DNA of 64,000 nucleotides. Origin: Bacteroidales bacterium (GTDB taxonomy: Bacteria > Bacteroidota > Bacteroidia > Bacteroidales > UBA3824). How positions within the stretch are numbered: position 1 is the first letter of the stretch; every line of letters begins with the position of its first letter. The notes below the pieces were generated by a model. It saw nothing but the letters and a program-made list of their open reading frames with translations. It did not search any database and was not told where the DNA came from. The DNA lies in assembly GCA_017417315.1 (NCBI GenBank), contig JAFPZK010000030.1:27089-91088 (forward strand). The letters run 5' to 3'. Positions 60,192-64,000 of the stretch are shown piece by piece. Position numbers and translations under genes: made by a program.

Positions 60192-60808
60192 ATTCTCTCC
60201 TTTTCAATTTTTCTGTCCCGTATTATTGCCACCAATAATTCCCGACTACGAAAAAGTCTCGCTTTTACCGTCCCTATCGGCAATCTGAGTTCGTCAGCAA
60301 TCTCCATATAACTTTTTTCTTCAAAATACCTCAAACGTGTTATATCTTTGTAATCCTCAGGAAGTTGATCTACGATAGAACGCATTAGCGAAGTCTGTTG
60401 CGATGAAATCATATTTTCTTCCGGATCTTTGCCGTCCTCAATCAATACGGGAACCATTTCAAGATTATCAGACTCGTCTTCCGCCTCTTTGTCAATAGAA
60501 ACGGTTTTTTGACGGTTTGACCGCAAAAAGTCAATCGCACTATTAGAAGCAATTCTAAAAAGCCATGTCCCGAATGTACTCGTAGGACGATAATAAGATA
60601 TACTATTAAACGCCCGACCGAAAGATTCCATCGTTAAATCCTCCGCATCGTCATGATTTTTAACCATTCGATTAATCATACAGAAAACAGCCCCTTTATA
60701 CATCGAAAGCAGTCTTGCAAATGCTTTTTGATCGCCGCCCTGCGCTTTCAAGACAAGCGAATAATCACTCTTGGCTTTTTCTGAAAATCTATCCTCCACT
60801 ACTTCCAT
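60188..60808 (-). CDS. ECF-type RNA polymerase sigma factor
   Basis: A 206-residue sigma-70 family protein with only regions 2 and 4. Region 2 includes MVKNHDDAEDLTMESFGRAFNSI and FGTWLFRIASNSAIDFLRSNR. After an acidic linker, region 4 has LPEDYKDITRLRYFEEKSYMEIADELRLPIGTVKARLFRSRELL, a helix-turn-helix. No anti-sigma factor gene is adjacent; instead it is sandwiched by overlaps between a glycosyltransferase and rsmG, so it may be controlled otherwise. Confidence 0.93.
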   Translation of the reverse strand: MEVVEDRFSEKAKSDYSLVLKAQGGDQKAFARLLSMYKGAVFCMINRMVKNHDDAEDLTMESFGRAFNSISYYRPTSTFGTWLFRIASNSAIDFLRSNRQKTVSIDKEAEDESDNLEMVPVLIEDGKDPEENMISSQQTSLMRSIVDQLPEDYKDITRLRYFEEKSYMEIADELRLPIGTVKARLFRSRELLVAIIRDRKIEKERI

Positions 60809-61947
60809 TTTAGTCTTTCTTTTCTGATTCGTCCTAAAAAATACTGCACGGCATTAATATACGGCAAAATAATGTCCAACAACAATGCCACAGATGTTAT
60901 TTTTTTTACTTCAAACTTTTTCGACATTTGCGATATTACGATTAAAAACACCAAATATCGCAACAAAAACAACCCGCCCGTTACTACATACAACGGCGGA
61001 AAAAAAGACAAGGCGATAGTCATTAAATAAAACACGGTTCTTGAAAAAGGTTCAAGACCGAGAATTATTTTATGAAAAGTCTTATATCTCTCCGAGGCGG
61101 TGTAATGCCTCTGTTTTTGAGTGTTCCAATCATGAAATGTAAACTTAGGGCTGCAAGCCGTAAACGACAACTTGTCGTAAGAAAGTCCCACACGCTTCTT
61201 TTTTGCATTGTTGTTAACAAAAATATCGTCATCACCGGACATAAGACGGCTGTGCGAGGCAAAACCGCGAGTTTTTTCAAACAGAGATTTTCTATACGCC
61301 AAATTTCTTCCTACGCCCATATACGGCATTCCCGCCTCGGCAAAAGTAAAATATTGAAGTGCAATAAATCCCGCATCATAACGGATAAGTTTGTTTAAAA
61401 AACCCTTTTTCTCTTCGTAACCGCCGAAACCCAAAACAAAATCATTTTTGTCAGTAAAATGACGGCTCATTGTCTTTATCCAATCTTTTGACACGGGCAT
61501 ACAATCAGCATCGGTCAAAAGCAACCATTCGTGTTTTGCGGCTTTTATCCCGATAGTAAGCGCAAGTTTTTTACCCTGACGGAAAAATCGGTCATGCGAA
61601 ATTTCCGTTACATACAAGTTTTTATACTGTTGCTTGTATTCGTCCAAAACGAGTTCCGTCTCGTCCGTACTTTGGTCATTTACTACAATAACTTCAAAAT
61701 CGGGATAATCCTGCTCCAAAACATACTTTAAACGTTCCTTTAAGTTTTCGGACTCGTTTTTGGCGCAGATAATCACCGAAACAGGCTCAGTTTCAACATT
61801 TTCCGGTTGTTTTTTCTTACCGCATATACGTATAAAAACAATCAGATAATAAAACATCTGTATCAAAAAGAAAATTCCGAGCGTACATACCGCCCAAAAT
61901 TCCCATCGGTTAGTGTCAGTTAGTATTTTTAACAGGTTGTCAAACAT
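60799..61947 (-). CDS. Membrane family 2 glycosyltransferase
   Basis: A 382-residue GT2 enzyme with an N-terminal membrane helix (about 15-38), a cytoplasmic GT-A domain (VSVIICAKNESENLKERL, VIVVNDQSTDETELVLDEY, and metal-binding LLTDADCMP) and C-terminal helices (about 300-360, FYLMTIALSFFPPLYVVTGGLFLL). The arrangement resembles processive or lipid-linked glycosyltransferases. It overlaps the sigma-factor gene by ten bases and has a -7 box TACTTTTG at 61967-61974 (minus). Confidence 0.87.
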   Translation of the reverse strand: MFDNLLKILTDTNRWEFWAVCTLGIFFLIQMFYYLIVFIRICGKKKQPENVETEPVSVIICAKNESENLKERLKYVLEQDYPDFEVIVVNDQSTDETELVLDEYKQQYKNLYVTEISHDRFFRQGKKLALTIGIKAAKHEWLLLTDADCMPVSKDWIKTMSRHFTDKNDFVLGFGGYEEKKGFLNKLIRYDAGFIALQYFTFAEAGMPYMGVGRNLAYRKSLFEKTRGFASHSRLMSGDDDIFVNNNAKKKRVGLSYDKLSFTACSPKFTFHDWNTQKQRHYTASERYKTFHKIILGLEPFSRTVFYLMTIALSFFPPLYVVTGGLFLLRYLVFLIVISQMSKKFEVKKITSVALLLDIILPYINAVQYFLGRIRKERLKWK

Positions 61948-61966
61948 TATTTAAAAATTTTCAGCG

Positions 61967-61974
61967 CAAAAGTA
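61967..61974 (-). promoter_or_regulatory. Promoter -7 box of the glycosyltransferase-sigma factor-rsmG operon
   Basis: TACTTTTG on the minus strand, 19 bases upstream of the ATG. No TTTG at the expected -33 distance was found. Confidence 0.45.
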
Positions 61975-62002
61975 CAATATTTTTTGCAATTTTTAAAATT
62001 TT

Positions 62003-62034
62003 TTTGCACAATATCAAAAAAAACGTTTCCTTTG
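62003..62034 (+). promoter_or_regulatory. Promoter of the double ABC ATPase gene
   Basis: TTTG, 20 bases, then TTCCTTTG (one change from TAnnTTTG). It excludes the TTG at 62004 as a start and puts the ATG at 62052. Confidence 0.55.
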
Positions 62035-62051
62035 CAAAAACGAAATTCATT

Positions 62052-63515
62052 ATGGATAATTTTTACGAACTAATTGATGTAGAACCGTTTGTATACGGCA
62101 TTGAGTTCAAGAACAAAATAAACTTTTCGATAAAGAAAGGTGAAAATCCTACGATTATCGGCTCTAACGGTGCGGGAAAAACCAAACTCGGCGAAATTTT
62201 ATGCGGCAAAACCGTCATAAGAGGCGGCAAAATGCGTTTTTCATTTCTGCCCGAAGGCGTACATTATCAAAAAGACAAAGTCATAAAAATAAGTTTTGAA
62301 TCGGCATATACAATGGCGGATTATTCCAATATGTATTATCAGCAGCGTTTTTCGGCGACGGAAAACGAATGGAACGCCCTCGAAAACAAAAAAATTCCTA
62401 CTGTAGAAGACTTGTTAGAGGCTCTTTCTGGTCAGGACAAAGATTATTGGATAAAGAAATTAAGACTTAACGAATTGTTTTATAAGACGTTAATAATGCT
62501 TTCGTCAGGAGAATTACGTCGTTTTCTTATTGCGAACATTCTGATAAAAAAGCCTGAAATCGTGATTTTTGACAATCCTTTTATCGGTTTAGACGCAAAA
62601 ACTCGCGCAGATTTGAATCAACTTTTCAAAGAAATTTCACCGCGCCAACAAATGGTTTTTATCGTTGCTGACGTAAAAGAAATTCCGGAGGTTTCAGAAT
62701 CAGTGATTGCCTGCAAGGACTTAGAATATTTTCCGAAAATGTCCAAATCGGCTTTTTTAGCGGACAAAAATTTTCAAGATTTTATTTTTGAAGACAATTA
62801 CGACGGTGATATGACCTTGCCTGAGCCATACCATAAAGAAGAACGTTTTTTTAAATACGCTGCAATTTTAAACCATGTCAGCATAAAATATCCCAAACGC
62901 ACGCTTTTTGAAAATCTTGATTGGGCAATTCAAAAAGGTGAAAAATGGTCTTTGTCAGGGGCTAACGGCAGCGGGAAATCTACCTTGTTAAGCCTTATAA
63001 CAGCCGATAATCCAAGGAGTTACAATATGGACATAACGCTTTTTGACAAAAAACGCGGTTCGGGCGAAAGCATTTGGGACATAAAAAAACGTATCGGTTA
63101 TATTTCGTCAGAAATGCACCTTTATTTCAGAGAAAATCAGTTATGTAAAAAGGTTGTGGCATCGGGCTTGTTTGATACGCAAGGTTTGTTCAGAGTCTGC
63201 AACGAAGAACAATACGCAAAAGCGGTTCAGATAATGCGGACGTTCGGAATCGGACATTTGGCGGAAAAACCGTTTTTACAGACCTCAGACGGTGAACAAC
63301 GTTTAGTACTTTTAGCGCGGACGATGATAAAGAATCCCGATTTATTAATTCTTGACGAGCCTCTGCACGGTCTTGACAGATTACGCAAGGAACGTTCAAA
63401 ACAGTTAATCAATCAATACGCTGCGCAGGAGGATAGAACATTGATTTTAGTAACGCATAATCAAGATAATATTCCAAGTTGCATTAATAAACGGTTTGAA
63501 ATCGGAGAAATATAA
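62052..63515 (+). CDS. Tandem-domain ABC ATPase (ModF-like)
   Basis: A 487-residue soluble protein with two ABC nucleotide-binding domains and no membrane part. Domain 1 has Walker A GSNGAGKTK, signature LSSGELRRF and Walker B IVIFDNPFIGLD, where an Asn stands where the catalytic Glu normally is, so it may be hydrolysis-deficient. Domain 2 has GANGSGKST, a degenerate signature TSDGEQR and LLILDEPLHGLD, with the Glu intact. Layout and asymmetry resemble E. coli ModF. No transporter permease or molybdate gene is nearby. Confidence 0.85.
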   Translation: MDNFYELIDVEPFVYGIEFKNKINFSIKKGENPTIIGSNGAGKTKLGEILCGKTVIRGGKMRFSFLPEGVHYQKDKVIKISFESAYTMADYSNMYYQQRFSATENEWNALENKKIPTVEDLLEALSGQDKDYWIKKLRLNELFYKTLIMLSSGELRRFLIANILIKKPEIVIFDNPFIGLDAKTRADLNQLFKEISPRQQMVFIVADVKEIPEVSESVIACKDLEYFPKMSKSAFLADKNFQDFIFEDNYDGDMTLPEPYHKEERFFKYAAILNHVSIKYPKRTLFENLDWAIQKGEKWSLSGANGSGKSTLLSLITADNPRSYNMDITLFDKKRGSGESIWDIKKRIGYISSEMHLYFRENQLCKKVVASGLFDTQGLFRVCNEEQYAKAVQIMRTFGIGHLAEKPFLQTSDGEQRLVLLARTMIKNPDLLILDEPLHGLDRLRKERSKQLINQYAAQEDRTLILVTHNQDNIPSCINKRFEIGEI

Positions 63516-63614
63516 ATTAATTTACAAAAAAACAAAAATAAATTCCCCAAAGGATATTCCACCCATTTTTTCATCAATTTGGTGAAATAGCCGCCGTTGA
63601 TTTTTTAATTTCCT

Positions 63615-63662
63615 AAAAAAATCGTTTTATAACGGCGGGGTTGCCCCCGCTGCTATAAAACG
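63615..63662 (-). terminator. Long hairpin downstream of the major-paralogous-domain gene
   Basis: Eighteen-base arms (63645-63662 and 63623-63640) pair with one mismatch around the tetraloop GCAA (minus strand), followed by A and seven T. It fits an intrinsic terminator, though the stem is unusually long. It could also be a repetitive extragenic element or a DGR-type hairpin. Confidence 0.7.
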
Positions 63663-63666
63663 AAAA

Positions 63667-63693
63667 TTTCGGATTTCATTATTTTCGGATTTC
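63667..63693. repeat. Short direct repeat 3' of the major-paralogous-domain gene
   Basis: TTTCGGATTTC occurs at 63667-63677 and again at 63683-63693, between the last gene's stop and the long hairpin. Confidence 0.6.
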
Positions 63694-63710
63694 GGACTCG
63701 CTAAGCATGG

Positions 63711-64000
63711 TTAATTGCTGCGCCGAACCGTAACAACACCGGAAGAAGCGTTGTCCGTCGGTAAATCGACGTTCGGGTACACGTTGTACTCGCCGAAGAT
63801 CAAACAAAACGCGCCGTCGTCGCCGGACTCACTCGACCAGTAACCGCCGGCGTCGTCATCAGAAACCGGAAGAAAAATATAAGGGTCGTTGGCTGTGCTG
63901 TATGCAGTAGTTGGATTATGAGTTTCGCTTGTATTAATTATCTCACCGGCATCGTTTGGATCATGAACTTTGAAAACATAATAGCCTTTATGGTTTTCTG
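63711..64000 (-). CDS. Fibrobacter-type major paralogous domain (DUF1566-like) protein, C-terminal part (partial)
   Basis: The frame is open to the window's right edge and ends at TAA (63713-63711); 96 residues are visible. GGYWSSESGDDGAFCLIF and the terminal VVTVRRSN match the end of Fib_succ_major/DUF1566 domains (Y-W-S-S ... A ... L-x-F ... V-R), a C-type-lectin-like fold in surface proteins. The last ~145 bases are strikingly GC-rich (roughly 55-60%) and poor in A on the coding strand (about 18%), unlike the preceding 145 bases of the same gene. This is the composition expected of a diversity-generating retroelement variable region, but no template repeat or reverse transcriptase is in view. 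Confidence 0.75.
   Translation of the reverse strand, partial: ENHKGYYVFKVHDPNDAGEIINTSETHNPTTAYSTANDPYIFLPVSDDDAGGYWSSESGDDGAFCLIFGEYNVYPNVDLPTDNASSGVVTVRRSN

Noticed and set aside
63664..63693. Shared ATTTTCGGA sequence between the 3' region of the last gene and the 32-bp repeats at 17577
   Set aside because: Only nine bases are common and the contexts differ; chance similarity in AT-rich DNA is sufficient.

Overview
The window looks like chromosomal DNA of an AT-rich member of the Bacteroidota, most likely Bacteroidales. The evidence is the promoter type and the gene set. Upstream regions repeatedly carry the TTTG-N19/20-TAnnTTTG promoter that the Bacteroidota sigma factor uses. Genes typical of the phylum include type III glutamine synthetase, a DUF2795 protein, the DUF2520-KdsC-UbiA trio, DUF4112, a PorT-like barrel, DUF4293, a SusCD-independent GH2 beta-galactosidase and a GldE-like CBS protein. 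No tRNA, rRNA, CRISPR array, transposase or integrase was recognised. No gene-free stretch exceeds 300 bases.

Layout. 1-1782: three-subunit 2-oxoacid:ferredoxin oxidoreductase, first gene cut by the window edge. 1797-7733: surface-glycan genes (two GT2 transferases, an AT-rich acyltransferase, an SDR epimerase, an ATP-grasp ligase and a DRE-TIM aldolase-like enzyme). 7753-12392 (minus): thioesterase, PaaK ligase and AddB-like nuclease. 12458-14817 (minus): Nudix hydrolase and a YfiR-SpoIIE phosphatase. 14933-17534: QueE, PrsW and a convergent DUF4143 ATPase preceded by 32-bp repeats. 17762-26734: an alpha-oxoamine synthase, then a plus-strand run (CBS protein, BirA, giant outer-membrane protein, LysM/periplasmic-binding lipid or wall protein, DUF2795). 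26798-32898: DUF4112 and coiled-coil pair, GH2, beta-repeat secreted protein. 32971-44778: mostly plus-strand housekeeping genes (Era, DnaN, TruA, RsmI-like, RlmD, CHASE4-SpoIIE phosphatase, DUF2520, KdsC-like, UbiA, pyridoxal kinase). 44801-55748: GlnN, ManA, a sensor protein without an obvious output domain, PepC, GrpE-DnaJ, and a DUF234-type ATPase with inverted repeats upstream. 55905-59563 (minus): aromatic amino-acid operon pheA-tyrA-DAHP synthase/chorismate mutase-aroD. 59574-61947 (minus): RsmG, an ECF sigma factor and a GT2 transferase. 62052-63515: a double ABC ATPase. 63711-64000 (minus): the C-terminal end of a Fibrobacter-type major paralogous domain protein, continuing past the window.

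The most notable regulatory structure is upstream of pheA. A consensus promoter, a 21-residue leader peptide with eight Tyr/Phe in nine consecutive residues, a 10-bp antiterminator segment inside the leader's 3' end and an 11-bp terminator hairpin stand in the order expected for ribosome-mediated attenuation. Other points to follow up are two long palindromes in the grpE-dnaJ promoter, distinct repeat arrays immediately upstream of each of the two ATPase/nuclease-like genes, and an adenine-poor, GC-rich C-terminus of the last gene that could be the variable region of a diversity-generating retroelement.

Several starts were moved inward from the longest open frame. The longest frame would begin inside a promoter -7 box (19205, 37943, 12392), at or near a promoter element (39847, 62052), or with a tail unlike the family (14933, 36252, 37166, 38398, 55748).
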